DNA of 64,000 bases from Hyaloscypha bicolor E (taxonomy: Eukaryota > Ascomycota > Leotiomycetes > Helotiales > Hyaloscyphaceae): assembly GCF_002865645.1 (NCBI RefSeq), contig NW_020194558.1:620001-684000 (forward strand), in the 5' to 3' direction. The translations under genes and the position numbers were made by a program. Under the pieces are notes generated by a model that did no database searches, was not told the DNA's origin, and worked only from the letters and a program-made list of their open reading frames with translations. The first letter of the stretch is position 1; every line of letters starts with the position of its first letter. This document shows positions 1 through 14,465 of the stretch, in pieces.

Positions 1-2860
1 ATAGCTAGAGAGCTCTATAACTATAATTTATTTATATAATTAGAGTTCCTTATATATAAATTACTAGAGAATACTAAATAAAGTATTTAATTCGTGATTT
101 CGTAATTATTTCCGTTAATATAACCTAAAGCTTATAGCTTAAATAATAATTAATCTCAGGCCTAATTAGAATAAGATCTATATATATAGTTCTAGGGTAT
201 ATCTAATAATTAAAGACCGTAAAGTAAGATAAAATAAAAGAGTATTTAAGGTTATATTATATAGATATATTAGATATTTAGTTAGATATATTATATCTAA
301 TATTTATAAAATCTGAGTTCCCGTATTTAATAAAATAATTATTATATATAATATTATATTTAATGAGAATATTTTCTATAAAAAGGATTATAAATATACT
401 AAAGGCTATAATATAGAGATTATAAAGAATATAATAGAACTATTTCTAGAGAATAAGATTTAGGATACTAAATTAATCTTTAAGAATAAGGAATTATAAT
501 ATAATGGCTTATTAAAATAAATAGAAAATAAGCCTGAACTAGGAAGTAATAAGTAAATAAACTAATAATTAAAAGAGCCTATAAGTATACTAATAGGTTA
601 TAACTCGGGAATAAAAAGCTCTATAGCCTTATTAGGAATAGAACTCATAACTTTATAAAGTACTCTAGAGCCAGAAAGTATACTAGAGCCTAGAAATAGT
701 AGAAATAGAGGTACTAAGCTCTTAAAAAGGCTTAGTATTATAGAAAGAGATATAATAAAGTATACCGGAATTATTAGGGAAATATATTAAATTAATAAAA
801 GCAGGAAAGAATCTTTTTAGGACTAGTAATAAGGTCTACTAATAGCTTCTATAAGTAAAGCAGGAAGCTCACTTATAGAACAAGTAGATAGCTTAATAGA
901 AATAGGAGAATTCTTTATAAAAAAAGCAAATAGCTTAGTTAAAATAAAAAATCAAATAGTAAAACTAAAGAAAAAATAAATAAAGAAACTAATTATTAAA
1001 ACTAGAAATAGGCTAATTTAAATATACTCGTATAAAGGAAATAATTAGGACGAAGATCTAGATAAAGCTAGTAATAATATAATTACTATAATAAGTATAT
1101 TATTATAAATAATAGGTAAATTAAATTAAATTAATTATTTAGAGTTTCTTTTAGGGTTTCTCTAGCCTAATTAGCTAAAGAATTATAAAAAGGAATTTAA
1201 TTATAAGACTATATATGCCATAATTATAATAGTAGTTTAATTAAGAATATATCTAGAATAAAGTACTTCGGGTAATATAATAATAAGAAAAATTTATATT
1301 AATAATTTTCTAAAGACTCTAAAAATATAAAATAATCTAGAAAAGTACCTAGTTAGGAAATACTTTAAATCGGATACTAAACTAGAGATTAATAACTTTA
1401 AAGCTCGAAATTACTAGAGAATTATTTCTAGTAATAAAGTAAGTATATCTTTAATTTCTTTAAAATAAGTATTTATATATAAAATTAATTCTAATAAATA
1501 TATTACTTAGTATTACTTAAGGCTAGTAATTCGTAAAGATCTCTAAAAGAAGGTATTACTTTTATCTATATATATTACTATACTTATAGTAAGGTCTTTT
1601 TAAATAGCTAGTATAATTATAACTTATTTTAATCTAAAAATAAAGTAATTTAATATTATAAATATATTTATAAATATAGAAAAAGATTTTAATAGGCCTA
1701 TAATAATATATAAGCTACTAGATAGTTTCAAGATATTAGGCTATATAATAGAAGTAAATCGAGCTTTATATAAGCTATAAGACTTTCCTGCTTTATAATA
1801 TAAATACTAAATAGATATTCTTAAGAAAATTAGACTTTCTGAATTTAATAAAGAGTTCTATATTTATATAAATATAGATTATAAGGTCTTTATTATTTTC
1901 TATATAAATGACTTTTAAGTACTTTACTATAAGAATAATAAAGTATATACTTAATTAATTATTACTTAGATTAAAATAGTTTATGAGTTTTATAATATAT
2001 GAAATATAGAATAGTTTCTAGGGATTTATATAATTAGAGATTAGAAGACTAAAAAGCTCTGGCTAGTTTATAATACTTATATTAAGAAGATTACTAAGAA
2101 ATTTAAGGTAATAAATAGGAAGTATCCTAGTACTTTATTACCTGAAATTAATTTTTAGAGATATAGTAATTAAGCTTATTTATATTAAATTAAGGTATAT
2201 TAAGAGAAGATTAGATTATTACTTTATATTATAATTATAATTAGGGCAGATATAGCTTTTACTACTTTAGTACTTTCTTAGTTCTTAATAAACCCTGTTT
2301 TAGAGTACTTTATAGCTATAGATTAGGATTTCTAATACCTATTTAGAACCCGGTTTTTAGTAATTTAATATAATAGAGAATATAGAGAAATATAACTATA
2401 AATTATATCTAATACTTTATATATAAATAACCTAAATATATAATAATTAAGCTATAAGTATATAATTTTCTTATTTAAAGATTTAATATTATAAAAAGCT
2501 ATTTAATAGAGCTTTATAACTATTTCTTTAACTAAATTAGAAATATATAGAATTACTTATATAATAAAGAAGACTATAGCTTTCTAGAGGCTATTTAGAG
2601 ATTTATATTTAGATCTTAAAGAGCTCTAGACTATATTCTATAATAATAAGTAAACTATATAACTAATTATTAGAGAAAATAAAAGAATTATTATAAAGTT
2701 TTATTATATTAATATCTAGAATATATAATTATATTAAGAATATAGTAAAGATATATTTCAAGTTATATATCTTTAAATAAGTAGTATGCCTGCAAATAAA
2801 TTTATAAAAAATTTACCCTAATTTAAATTCGAGAACTTTAGAGCTTTATTAAATCTTTAG
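1..2860 (+). mobile_element. RIP-degraded Ty1/copia retrotransposon body (integrase C-terminus to RNase H)
   Basis: The sequence is AT-saturated and full of stops, but reading TAA/TAG as former Gln or Trp codons gives a copia-type polyprotein on the plus strand. Around 1,760-1,960 the frame reads like the reverse-transcriptase segment ALYGLRQSPALWYKY followed by a YIDD-like strand. Around 2,400-2,480 it matches the RNase H segment (ASYADNPDTRRSSEGY-like). Around 2,700-2,850 it matches the conserved copia end, an HVDIQ-like stretch, then YLPTSSMPADGFTKNLP-like residues. Positions about 150-420 resemble the region after the integrase core. The element runs off the left window edge, so its 5' LTR, gag and protease are not seen. 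Stops at Gln/Trp codons indicate RIP, so no functional protein is expected. Confidence 0.72.
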
Positions 2861-3385
2861 AATATTAGAATAAAGATTAAAATAATTAAATAATATAAAA
2901 AAAGGCTTTTATTTATATCTTTTATTTATAAAATCTATTAAAATAATAAAGCTTAAAAGCTAATAATAGGAGATCTAAAAATATTCTACTATAGTATTAA
3001 TAAGCTTATATAGAAGGCCCTTTACCTAATTAGACTATTTCTTATTTCTATTAATAGCCTTTTAAACCTTAGTAGAAAAGCTCTTATTACTATTCTCTTT
3101 ATTAAATTTAGTAATTTTAAGTATAATATAAATAAAGTATTTAAGAATAAATAAATGCTTTAAAATAGTCAGAATTTATAAAAAAGAATTAAGAAAAGGA
3201 AGCTTATAATATCTTTAGTAATTAGAAATTCTATAAGAAAAAGCTATATAATAGGGATATAAGAGATTAAAATAACTAAATAAGAATAACTAGAAGTATA
3301 TTTCTAGTAATAAGAACCTTAGCTAATAGTATTATAGTAAGAATTATTATTCTTACTCTTTAGAGCAAATAAAACTATATTAAGT

Positions 3386-3511
3386 ATTATATAAATAATA
3401 GAAGTTATATTATTATAATATAATATAAGTAATATCTTAGAAGTAGTACTTTTCTTATATAGTAATAAATTATCTTTTATACTTTATATAACTTATTTTT
3501 CTTATATAATA
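3386..3511 (+). repeat. 126-bp dispersed repeat, copy A (possible LTR fragment)
   Basis: This stretch is almost the same as 17,821-17,946 on the same strand. The differences I can see are all C/T or G/A transitions, as expected if both were RIP-mutated independently. It lies about 530 bp after the end of the copia frame, so it may be part of that element's 3' LTR. The flanks do not match between the copies. Confidence 0.6.
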
Positions 3512-5701
3512 AGTAATAATAATTATTAGATTTATATATATTATAATATAATCTGGGAACCTCTTTATTTTTATAGTATTTCTGCTTATAATTTAATAAT
3601 CCTAGAGAATACAAGCCGTACTTAATAACGAGTTTAATCTTTCTATAAGACTTTATTAATCTTGCTTATTAATTTAATTAGTTTCGAGTAACCGGCCATT
3701 AATTTATAGAGAGAATACAGACTATTAATAATATTATTAATTACCTGGTCCTATAATATCTTATTATAATCTCGAATATAATATAAGATAATTACTATAG
3801 CTAATTAGCCTCGGTTAATAAACTCGTATCTATATAATAGCCTTCTTATCTAGTTCTACTAAGTATATAGGCTATTAATAGATCCGTATTTAATACTACT
3901 ATTAAGAAATTTGCCTTTCTTATAAATAAATACTTCTTATTATAAAATAAAAGTATAGCCAAAACCGGAAAAAGTATTAAAAATAATAATTACCATATTA
4001 AAACTAGTATAGAGCCTTAATTAAGTAGCCGCTAATCTTCTAAACCAAATAGTAATAGAACTAAAGAGATCTCTAGAATAAATAATAATAGTAGTAATAT
4101 AGCTAGTATGGCCCTAGTATAAGAATATCTTTTTTTCCCTAAAATAGCTATTAAAATAGCTATACTTATTATATAAGTACTAGATAAATATAATAGATAC
4201 TAGAGGCACTAGTTACTTAGTAGTAATAAAGCTAGGGCAAATAATAGAGGTAGTAAAGAAAGTAATAGTTTTAATAATAGAAATTAGAACTTTAGTAATA
4301 GATATAATATAGTTAATATAAGCGGAATTTCCTTAAGATAAAATCCAGAAAATATTAGTTTTTTCGAACCTAATAATTCCGTAAATATAAAAGATTTCAA
4401 ATATTAAAGAAAGGCTATAATCTAGAGAAATATATATCTTTTTATTAATATCTTTTAATTTAATATATAAGAAAAATATAAAAGTATTATATATATAAAC
4501 TTATATACTTATCTATATAAAGTAGTTTAGAGATAGTATATAAAGGAAATTAAGGAAATAATAAAACTCGCCTTTTAATTTATACTAGAGGAAGTTATCT
4601 TATAAGTAAAGTACTTAGTAAACTACTTTAAAAACTTTATATCTAAAGTAATAAAAAAGCTCTAAAACAAAAAATATAGTATAAAAGATATAAAGAAAAG
4701 TTATAATATTTGCGAATATATAGTAATAATTATAAGATATATAAAAGCCGCGAAAATAGACAAATTATATTAATAGCTTTCTTATATATATAATAATCTT
4801 AATCCCGAGCTTTAATTTTATATCTCTATTCCGGATAAGAAAACCTTATTATTAGAATAGCTAAAAAACTTAGCTAATAAGCAAGAAGCTTAGTAAAATA
4901 TAATTATAGTAAGATATTCTCGTAATATTCCGGCTTAACTAGCTTTATACTTTAATACTAGAAGTACTAGCTTTAGATATTTATATAATAGTAATTATTA
5001 GAATACTACTTCCGGATTTCGCTCTTACTAACTCTGGTAATAGTAATAATTATACTAGTTTTAGTAAAGAGATAGTACTAATTATAAGTAGAATACGAAA
5101 TCCCTCCTATTATTAAAACCCAGATATTTTCTTATAATAATATATAAAGAAAACAAAAAGAATAAGACTCGCTTTAATAAAAAGTACTTTAAATAAGAAT
5201 ATAACGGATAATAGTTTTATTAATACTACTAAAATAAAAGAGCTAACCTGGTATCTAATTATATTAATATACTAGAGAATTATAAAAATAAATATAAAAA
5301 GAAATTAGAAAATAGTAAATATATTATTATAGAGAAGTTTATTTTTCTAGACTTTCCGGTAAATAATATATAATCTTTATAAAACGAATTCTACTTAGCT
5401 ATTTCTAATAATATTAAGTCCTATATTTATAAAAAATATAATAATATTTTTTTATTTTATTTCCAAATATTTAAATACGTTTATACTAATACTTATAATA
5501 AAATAGAAGCCGGAACTATAATAATTCCTAAAGCTATAGAGCCCGTTATAATAAAGGTTATTAAAGTAATTTCTTATAAAGTTAGATATAAAGCAGACGA
5601 GATTTCTTATATATATATAAATATATATATATATAATTTAGACCGGGAAAACTAATAAAATTAATATATATTAATATAAGATATATATATCCCGTTATAG
5701 G
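3512..5701. other. AT-rich RIP-mutated DNA, possible gag remnant on plus strand
   Basis: No open frame is present. From about 4,300 to 5,640 the plus strand reads as a weakly protein-like frame once stops are taken as Gln/Trp. It includes a stretch near 5,330-5,420 that may be a former Cys/His finger (residues like DFPVNN followed by a spaced basic run), as seen in Gag-like proteins of fungal LTR elements. It may belong to the gypsy polymerase gene that resumes beyond the 5,702-6,240 insertion. Evidence is weak. Confidence 0.35.
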
Positions 5702-6240
5702 CTAGGACTATTCACGCCCGTTTGTTAATACAAGCGATTTGGGAATCGGGCGCTATTAGGGCTAAGCGAGGGGCCCGATTCACTAATAAAAAGGCCTAAT
5801 TTTAAAATAATATATAACTTTCTAATAAAATACAAAGGCCAAATTTTAATTAAATAAAAAGCATTAATACTTATAAGAAACTTAAATGAATATTACCTAG
5901 ATTAAATTCTATTAAAGATAAAAAGATTTATATAATTATATATTTTAAAAAACTATTTTATAATTAAAATTATATATAGTTCTAATAAAAGGCTTTAGCT
6001 AAAATTACTTAAATAGTATTATTAACTAAATTATTTTTAATAGATCCTACTAATAGAATTTTATTAATTTATTAATTTGAAAATATTATAATATTTTCAA
6101 AATTCGCTCGTATCCGACCTCGGATTTATGAACCGGGGCTCGCTTAAGTAGACAATTGAGCAATCGGGCCCCTCGCTTAGCCCCGATAGCGCCCGATTCC
6201 CAAATCGCTTATATTAACGAACGGGTGTGAACAGGACTAG
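5702..6240. mobile_element. 539-bp element with about 75-bp terminal inverted repeats (MITE-like)
   Basis: The first about 75 bases (from CTAGGACTATTCACGCCCG to GGGGCCCGATT) reappear as the reverse complement at 6,165-6,240 (read inward: CTAGTCCTGTTCACACCCG to GGGGCCCGATT). Most mismatches are C/T or G/A transitions, and the GC-rich core GATTTGGGAATCGGGCGCTA is identical. The interior of about 390 bp is AT-rich with no coding frame. Long inverted repeats and no transposase fit a non-autonomous DNA transposon. A target-site duplication is not clear, so the superfamily is unassigned. It interrupts the surrounding degraded gypsy element. Confidence 0.75.
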
Positions 6241-9200
6241 CTAGATAGCTATAAGGAAGTTTTATATAATATCTCTTAATTTATATTCTTTAAAGAAATC
6301 CTAAATAAAATTATACTTATAAAATAAATAATTTTTCCTATATATATACTTAGTATAATAAATAGCTAGAGATACTTGAGTAAGATCTTTATTATAGTAT
6401 AAGTTATAAACTAACTAGAACCGGGCTTGCTTCTCGGTAATAAATTTCTTTAATAAATATCCTTAATTATTAATTACTAGAATTCTATAATTATAATAGA
6501 TATATATAATAACCTTATTATAGATATTATAATTCTTTATTATGCCCCTAAGATAGTATATTATATTCTCGTAGCCAGAAAGGTTATTATTTCCCTAAAA
6601 TTAAGAATAATAATTCTAGTCTAGTATATATTAGTTCTCGAAAATAGAATATATTTCTTCTAAGAAAGATATACTAATATAGAGAATATAATTCTGAATT
6701 ATACTAACTTTATTAGTATAATTAATAATATAGATATTATAATAATAATCTTAGTAAATATAAATCTAGGCTAATTAATAAATATTAAGAACTAAGCCTT
6801 TTTTAGAGCCCCAAGTAACTAAAAAGGAATAGAGCTAATAATTCTATAAGAAACCGACCCGAACTTAGAAAAGCCTTAGTAAAATAAGTAATACAAGTTC
6901 GGTATTAATAAGCTATAAGATATACCGGAGATTATATATAAAAACGATATATATATTTATAATAAAGATATATAGATAATATATACTTTATATAATATTA
7001 TTACCGAGTTCCGGGAATATTAGACTAATAAAGGCCTAATTAATATATTAGAGAAAGACTATATAAGAATCCCCCTTATTAAAGGCTAGTAAAATAAGAA
7101 GATTATATTAAAAAAGTTTCCCTTAAGTTATAAATACAAGAAGATTATTAATAATATCTTTAATAGGTTATACTAATAAGACTAAATAAAATAGATTTAT
7201 AAACCAACTTCCTTTACCTTACTAGTATTTATTATTATAAAGAAATATCCTATTATTAATCTCTATATTATAAATAAATTAGCTATCCCGAATATATATC
7301 TACTATTATTATAATTAGACTTAATTAAAGTATTATAAGAAAAGAGGGTAATCTTTATTATTAATAGCTTCTAATTCTTTTACTAATTTCTTATTATAAG
7401 AAAGTATTAAGATTACTTTATAATTATTAGCTATTATAGCTTGAAATACTTAAAAGTTATATTTATAAGTTTTTGAAACTTTATCTAATATATTTAATAA
7501 TTTATAAATAAGTAATTATATAATTATACTAGCTTTACTAGGAACTTTATTAATAATATTATTATTTTCTCGAATATAATAGAGTAATATCTCTAATACT
7601 TTTATATTATTCTCGAGCTATTTACTAAACTATAGTTATTTCTATTAGTAAAAAAGTTCTTTATAGAATACCTATCTATGAAATTATTAGGCTATTTAGT
7701 AAATATATTTGGAATAGTAATAATATAGGAGCAAGTTTTAGTATTTAAGGAACTTATCTTTCCTATTATATTATAAGCCCTGAAATAGTATATTAGAATA
7801 ACCGGATAATTACGAGTATATTTTCTAAACTAATATAAGAGTAAAAGACTTAGTTACTAGAAGCTAGACGGAAAATTAGTATTATAGGAAAGAAGTAAAA
7901 AGGCTATTATACTAGAACAAAATACGAGCCCATAATTCAGGAGCTTATAGTATTTAAAAAGCTATAAAGTATATTTATAGTTCCTAGATTCCTAGTTTAT
8001 TTCTTACCCAATAAAGTTCTTTTACTTAATTTAGATATATTATAGGAATAAGAGTTCTCTATTATAGCTTTTTATTTAATACCCGGATTAGTACTAGCAG
8101 ATATTATTAAAAAGCTATTAGTATTACATATTTAGCTAATTCTCTTTATAAGTAAAATATTAAGTATAGTAAAGAAATAATATTATATAATGGAATTAGA
8201 GGTTATATATCTAGTATAAACTTATTATAAGCTCTAACCTATAAACTAATCTAGTATAAACCCGGTAGTTATTCTTACTAACTATAGAACTATAAGAGAA
8301 ATTTATAATTAAATAAGCTTAAATACTTCTAATATAATAAAAGCTGATATAAGATTAGTTTATACTTTAGTATATCTTAGTTAGTTTAACTTAAATATTT
8401 ATTATTACCCGGAATACTTAAATATTATACCAGATATACTATTATGCCTTAATATTACTAAGAAGGCTAATATTTCAAATAATAATAAGCTTAAATATAT
8501 TATATTTATTACCAAGATAGTAATTAACCCAGAATTTAAGTAAAAGCTTATTACTAGTCTTTAAGAGAATTCGAAATTCGCAAGAGCCTTAGAAATACTA
8601 GATATAAAAAAGAATAATATACTAGAAGAATTACTAAAAGTTAATATTTCTTTTTAAGTAAAAGAAGGCCTTTTTTATTATATTATTAGTAACTAATTCC
8701 GACTTTATATATCTAAAGAAATAGTAAAAGATATCTTATATCTTACTTATAATAAGTTCTATTTTAGTATAAAATAAATCTTATATAAGCTAGATAAGTT
8801 CTATATTCCCTAATTAATAAAATATCTCAAGAATTATATTATATATTATTTAGCTTATTTCCTTAATAAAATATTAAAATAATATTTCTATAGAAAACTA
8901 TAGCTAATTTAAATATTTCTAATTCTATATTATATTATAGTAATAGACTTTATTCTAGTACTTCCCGTTATTCTAGCTATTAGTTCTTAGAAAATTAATG
9001 GTTTTAATATCTTTAATTATATAATAATATAATTATATAAAGCTAGTAAGAAAACATTATTAATATTAGGAAATAGTAAATATAGAATAAAGAAATAAGC
9101 TACTATTTCTATAATAATATAGTTACTTTATAACTAGAGAATTCCTAAGGGCTTAATATTAGACTATAATAAAAAATTTATCTCTAATTTCTAAAAACAT

Positions 9201-10050
9201 ACTTTTATAATATTAGATATAAAACTACTTATATTAACTATATAATACTTCTAGATAAATAGGGCCTCGAAATAAAAGAATTAGATTATTAAGATCGGCT
9301 TTTAATATTAGATTATAATATACTTATTTCTAGAATAATTAAGCTTTATAATCTTATTCTAAGCCAGACTAAATAATATATATATAATAGCTATTTAGAT
9401 ATCTCTAAATAAGTTTATTAGGGGCTTTAAACCAGTAATAAACCTAATATTACTTATAGCCGAGACCTAATAAGAACTACTCGAGATTATTTATAAGCTA
9501 TATTAATAAGATACTAAGGTTACTATTAATTTTATAAATAATATAGCCAGGAAATACTATAATATGAAATATAAGCTAATTATAATAGATATTAGTAGCT
9601 AGGTATTCTTGAGACTTTATTAAGAATATTACTTTCCCAGTAACCCGAATAAGAAACTATTAGAATAAAGAATAGAATTATTTTATATTCTTTATAAAAT
9701 AGGAAAGCTTATATATAAATTAGAATTACTAATTAGCTAGAAAATTCATTTCGTTATTTTAGTAATATACTTATAACTAGTATTAAAGGGCCCTAACCTA
9801 TTTAGTAAAGAACCTATTAAGAATATATAATTTATAGAAGATATTAAAAGAGATAATAAAGACTAGAAAAGCTAGAGTATATAATTAATAAGAGATATAC
9901 TTATTATAGTAATAAGGAGAATCTGAAATATCTTATTAAGTATCTAGATTAGGGTAATAAATATAACTAGTAATTTCCCGTTAAGCTATTAGGAAACGCG
10001 AAAGAACTAGTATAAGAATACGAGACTAGACTAATAATAAAGCCAGTCTC
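6241..10050 (+). mobile_element. RIP-degraded Ty3/gypsy chromovirus polyprotein
   Basis: With stops read as Gln/Trp/Arg the plus strand gives gypsy signatures in order. Around 7,200-7,320 there is the reverse-transcriptase entry (CVDYRALNKLAIPNRYPL-like). Around 7,440-7,600 there is a GLEYLKV...FRNS...YVQRFMDKLL-like stretch followed by the FIDDIIIFSRT-like YxDD region. From about 8,800 to 9,500 there are integrase-like segments, and around 9,870-10,030 a chromodomain-like C-terminus (YLIKYLDQGNKYNQ then LLGNAKELVQEY). A C-terminal chromodomain is the hallmark of chromoviruses. LTRs could not be delimited, so the ends are approximate. Positions 6,241-6,900 have no recognised content. Confidence 0.7.
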
Positions 10051-11361
10051 TTATTATTATAGTTACTCTAGAAAATAATAATAATAATAAGGTATATATT
10101 ATTATTAAATATTACTTTTCTTATAATTACTATATAATATTATTATTCTTATTACGAGATAGCTAGACCTAATTCGGTAATTTATTATAATCTCTTGCGA
10201 AAACAAGGCTATTTATATATTTAATTTTTAATATTTACTAATATATAAGTATATCCTAATATTTTCTCTTTTATTACTAAACTAGAACCTTATATAACCC
10301 CGAATATATTATATTAACTACAAATATAAGTAGTAGCCTAGCTACTATATAGAACTTGCTAACCTTAGCTAAGCTTTTATTATTAATACTATATTATTAT
10401 ATTAATAATAAGTTAAAGTCCGGTTTCGTACCTAAGTTAATAAATATTAAAGAGTATTTTAGCCTTTATAGTAATCCTATTAAGCATATTTCTCTTAGTA
10501 AGTATTATAAGCTAAATACTAATATAAAAGCCTAATTTAACCGAATCTATAAATACTTTTATCCGCCTACTATAATAAATGCTTCTATTATAATAAGTGC
10601 TTCTATTATATTAAATCCGGTATTAGTATTTATATATAATACTCTTATAATAAGATTAAATAAGTATAAAAGTAGTTATATTAATATTAAGTAGCCAAAT
10701 CCTAAAAAGCAGGGACTAGGCTAATTCCCAAAAGCCGAGAATAAGATTAATAATAAACTACTTTAAAAAATAAAGCAGACTACCTAATAAATTCTTAATA
10801 TAAATATATAACTTACTATTTATATAAAGAAGGCATTTCGGGTTAGCTAGAATATATTATTTATTTATAATATATTAGCTAATAATATAGATAATCTTAT
10901 TAGTATAATAGAGAATAAAAAGTATAGTAATAAGATTAAGAAGATTATTTATAAAGTCTAAAAGACTTATTATAATATTACTATTAATAATATTATATTT
11001 CTTTTTATAAAGAGAAACAAACTCTCTTCTTTATATAAATCCTTATTTATTTAGCTTAGTATTAATAATAAGACTATTATTAAGGTATTTAATTAGGCTT
11101 TATATAAGCTTATACTTAAATAAAATAATAAGGTTTTAGTAAAGTAGTAAGATATAGTTACGGAAAACTAATAAGTTATACTATATTATTAAGATATAGC
11201 TATAGAAAACCAATAAGTTATACTATATTATTCCCTATTAATTCCTAAAGAGTAATAGGTTATATTATATTATTTCCTATTAATTACTAAGGAGAATAAT
11301 AATAACTATAATAATAATAATAATAATATCCTAGCTAAGAAGTAACTATCCGGTTAATAAG
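10051..11361. other. AT-rich RIP-mutated DNA, possible Gag-like frame interrupted by the hAT insertion
   Basis: The plus strand reads as a long low-complexity frame with only Gln/Trp-type stops from about 10,320. It contains a degenerate tandem repeat of about 60 bp at 11,150-11,290 (AATAAGTTATACTATATTAT units). If the hAT element and one target duplication are removed, the frame appears to continue at 17,186 and beyond. I do not recognise the protein. A Gag-like polyprotein is a guess. Confidence 0.35.
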
Positions 11362-11454
11362 CCCGTTATTAGTATAGGCTCTAATAAATTATTAATCAAA
11401 ATAATTAATTAGTAATTATTATTAGCTAAGCAATTAATAAATAATTAATATTAA

Positions 11455-12185
11455 TAATTATTATTAATAAAAGTGGGCCCAGCTATTAGGCGAGCCCCAT
11501 TACGGCTTTCTAGTTTAATTATAAACCGATTAGTATTAAGATTAGTATAAAAGTATACTATTATTATTATATTATTAGACTTTTTAACTTTTTATTTAAT
11601 AGTCTATTATATAATATAAACTAGCTAGTATTTAATCTAGTTATTAATAATTCTATTAATAAAAGTGGGCCCAGCCAGTTATTAAGCGAGCTCTATTACC
11701 TTAATAATTATTAATAAAAGTGGGCCTAGCTAGCTAGCAAGCTCTATTATATAAATATCTTGCTTTCTAGTTTAATTATAAACCAATTAGTATTAAGATT
11801 AATATAAAAGTAGACTATTATTACTATATTATTAGACTTTTTAACTTTCTATTTAATAGTCTATTATATAATATAGACTAGCTAGTATTTAATCTAGTTA
11901 TTAATAATTCCATTAATAAAAGTAGGTCCAGCCAGCCCTTAAGCGAGCCCTATTACCTTAATAATTATTAATAAAAGTAGGCCCAGCCAGCTATTAAGCG
12001 AGCCCTATTATTTCGATAATTATTAATAAAAGTAGGCCCAGCCAGCTATTAAGCGAGTTCTATTATATGAATATCTCGCTTTCTAGTTTAATTATAAACC
12101 AATTAGTATAAAGATTAGTATAAAAGTAAACTATTATAAATATACTATTATACTTTCTATTTAATAGTCTATTATATAATATAGA
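11455..12185. repeat. Tandem subterminal repeats of the hAT element
   Basis: Six copies of a unit of about 50 bases with the core AAAAGTGGGCCCAGCCAG...AAGCGAGCCCTATTA occur near 11,468, 11,660, 11,715, 11,917, 11,972 and 12,028. A larger unit beginning CTTTCTAGTTTAATTATAAA recurs at 11,506, 11,763 and 12,079 and carries the motif TTAGTATTAAGATTAGTATA. Subterminal repeats in hAT elements commonly bind the transposase. That role here is inference. Confidence 0.75.
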
Positions 12186-12313
12186 TTAGCTAGTATTTAA
12201 TACATAATACTAAGATTCATACTATTATTTCTTTTAAAAAAGATTAAAATTTTCATACTTTCTTTTATTTTCTCTTTAATATATAATAGTACTTTATTTT
12301 CTATTATTTAAAT

Positions 12314-14465
12314 ATGGCTTCTAAATCTGCCTTATTAATTTATTAAGCCTCTACTAATATAGACTCGACTTAATTCAAATCTAATTTCAAATAAGGAGAA
12401 CTTATAAGAGCTATTTGGGCTTATACTCGTTTTAGGCATCCAGATATAAGAGAACTACCTAAATATTACTATTATTTTTCTTATAAAAAGGAAAATTTAC
12501 CGAATATTTATTCGATTTTAGTCTTTACTAATTAATATAATTATCTTAAGTTAGTATATAATATTACTATTAAAAGCAGATCGGAAATTAGTCTACTTTA
12601 ATTAAAAGTAATTAATTAGCTATAATAGCTTTACTTATAAATAGAGTTATCTGGCCAAATAACTAAAATTAATACGTATATTTTTTAATAATACCTTAAT
12701 CAGATAGTAATTTATAAAGCTTTAATTTCATTAATTATTATTTATAATTTACCTTTTCAAATAATTAAATAGCCCGAATTTCATATCTTTTATTAAATAC
12801 TTAATCCAGAATCTTAGCCCTTTCTTTTTATAACTCACTCTTATATAAGAAAAAAGCTTAGGGAGTACTAGGTTAGCTCAAAGAATATTATATAATAAAA
12901 ACTCTAGTCTATAGTTTCAAGTATTTATCTCGCTCTTAATATCTGGACTTCTTTATAAGAATATCTTCTTTTAGATATTATTATATATTTTATTAAATAA
13001 TAAAATAAGAATTATATAAAGGCCCTTCTAGCTCTTTATATAATACTAGGTTATTTAGGAGAAGACTAATTTACGGTTTTATAACCTGTATTTTAAGATT
13101 ATAGTATTACTAAATAATTTAGAACTATTATTAGTAATAATACTAGTATAAATAGTATATTATATTAAGCTATTTAGGCTTATTTACTAAGGGAAGAAGA
13201 ATTAGAATGGGATGCTTTATAATAATAAGTTCGTTATTTAGGATATATTATTAACTTTTTTATATAAGCCTTTTTATTTTATAATATTTTTATAAATAAA
13301 GAATTAGAGGTACTTAATAAGTAAGAGAACTTGAGAGATTTAGAAGCCCTATTAAGTAATAAGAAAAAACAAATGAAATTTCGACTTTTGGGACTATTAG
13401 GCTAGCTTTATAATATTATTATATATATTTATTACTTTCCTAGTCAGATTACTAGATTTAAAACTCTTACTAGAAGAATAATTTCTTTTAATAATTAGAT
13501 ATAATAGAATAGCTAATATATAATACTTAATATTACTTTTTAGTAATATACTTATCTTAATACTTATTATAAGAAGTATCTTACGGATCTGAAATCAGAT
13601 TACCTTAGTCCGAAAGACTAGGGAAGGCTTTAGATAATTTCTATTTTTCTTAAACTATTCTATAAAGCTATTCTTGAGACTTAAGGAAATACTATAACTA
13701 TTAATTAGGTACTTTTTATAATAAATATTTTAATTTGAGTATTTAATAGATTACTAGTAAGTAATAATTTTTATACTAATTTTTATACTAATTTTTATAC
13801 TAATCTTTATTACTTGAATTAATAATACTAATTATAATATAATAAAATATATATATAAATAATAAAGACTTTTATATTCGAATCCGGAAAAGATAAAAGG
13901 TCTTTAATATATATTACTATAAGTCTAATAATATACCTCTTTATACTACTATTTTTATACTTTATCTGAATTACTATATAAAGTATATTAGAGCTAATTA
14001 GGAGAAAAGATAAGTTTAGTTTACCTTAACTAAAGTTAAAAAGCTTTGGGAGAAATATTGAGATTAGATATTTACTCCTAATAGTTTAGTACTAGTTAAG
14101 AAGATTAAATAGCTAGTAAAGAGAGAACTGGATAATTTTAATAAGATTACTTAAATATTAGGGGAATATATATAGCCGGTAAGTTAAGACAAATATAAGA
14201 ATTATTATTAGAAGAAGCCATATAATATTAGGGACTTATTTATACTTTAATAATAGTATTAAAATATATAAAAAAGGTATTAGTTAAAGCTCTTACTTAT
14301 AATAATTAATATTCTCTTAATTCTAGTAATAAGTACTAAAATAGAGCAAATCTTTTTAGGTACTTACTATATAGTATTATGAGATAGAATTCAAATAATA
14401 GCTAAGACTTTAGAGATAATAGAATACTTAAAGTATTAGAAAAGAAGTAGGATTTTAAGTATTTT
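12314..14465 (+). pseudogene. hAT-family transposase, RIP-degraded
   Basis: The frame starts with an ATG (MASKSALLIYQ) and runs to about 14,465 if TAA/TAG/TGA are read as former Gln, Trp or Arg. Near 12,400-12,560 there is a BED-finger-like beginning (AIWAYTR, then a C-x2-C-like and His-rich part whose Cys codons are largely lost). Around 13,200-13,290 the frame reads WDALQQQVRYLGYIINFFIQ, the hAT catalytic-domain segment normally like RxRCxGHIxNLxxxAFLFG. Near 14,290-14,450 it reads like the C-terminal dimerisation domain (ILSIPAMSTETERIFSGTRR-like, then DRIQIIAKTLEIIEYLK). The number of stops excludes function. A run of TATACTAATTTT units at 13,768-13,810 adds a repetitive FYTNFYTN segment unusual for the family. 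Confidence 0.8.
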
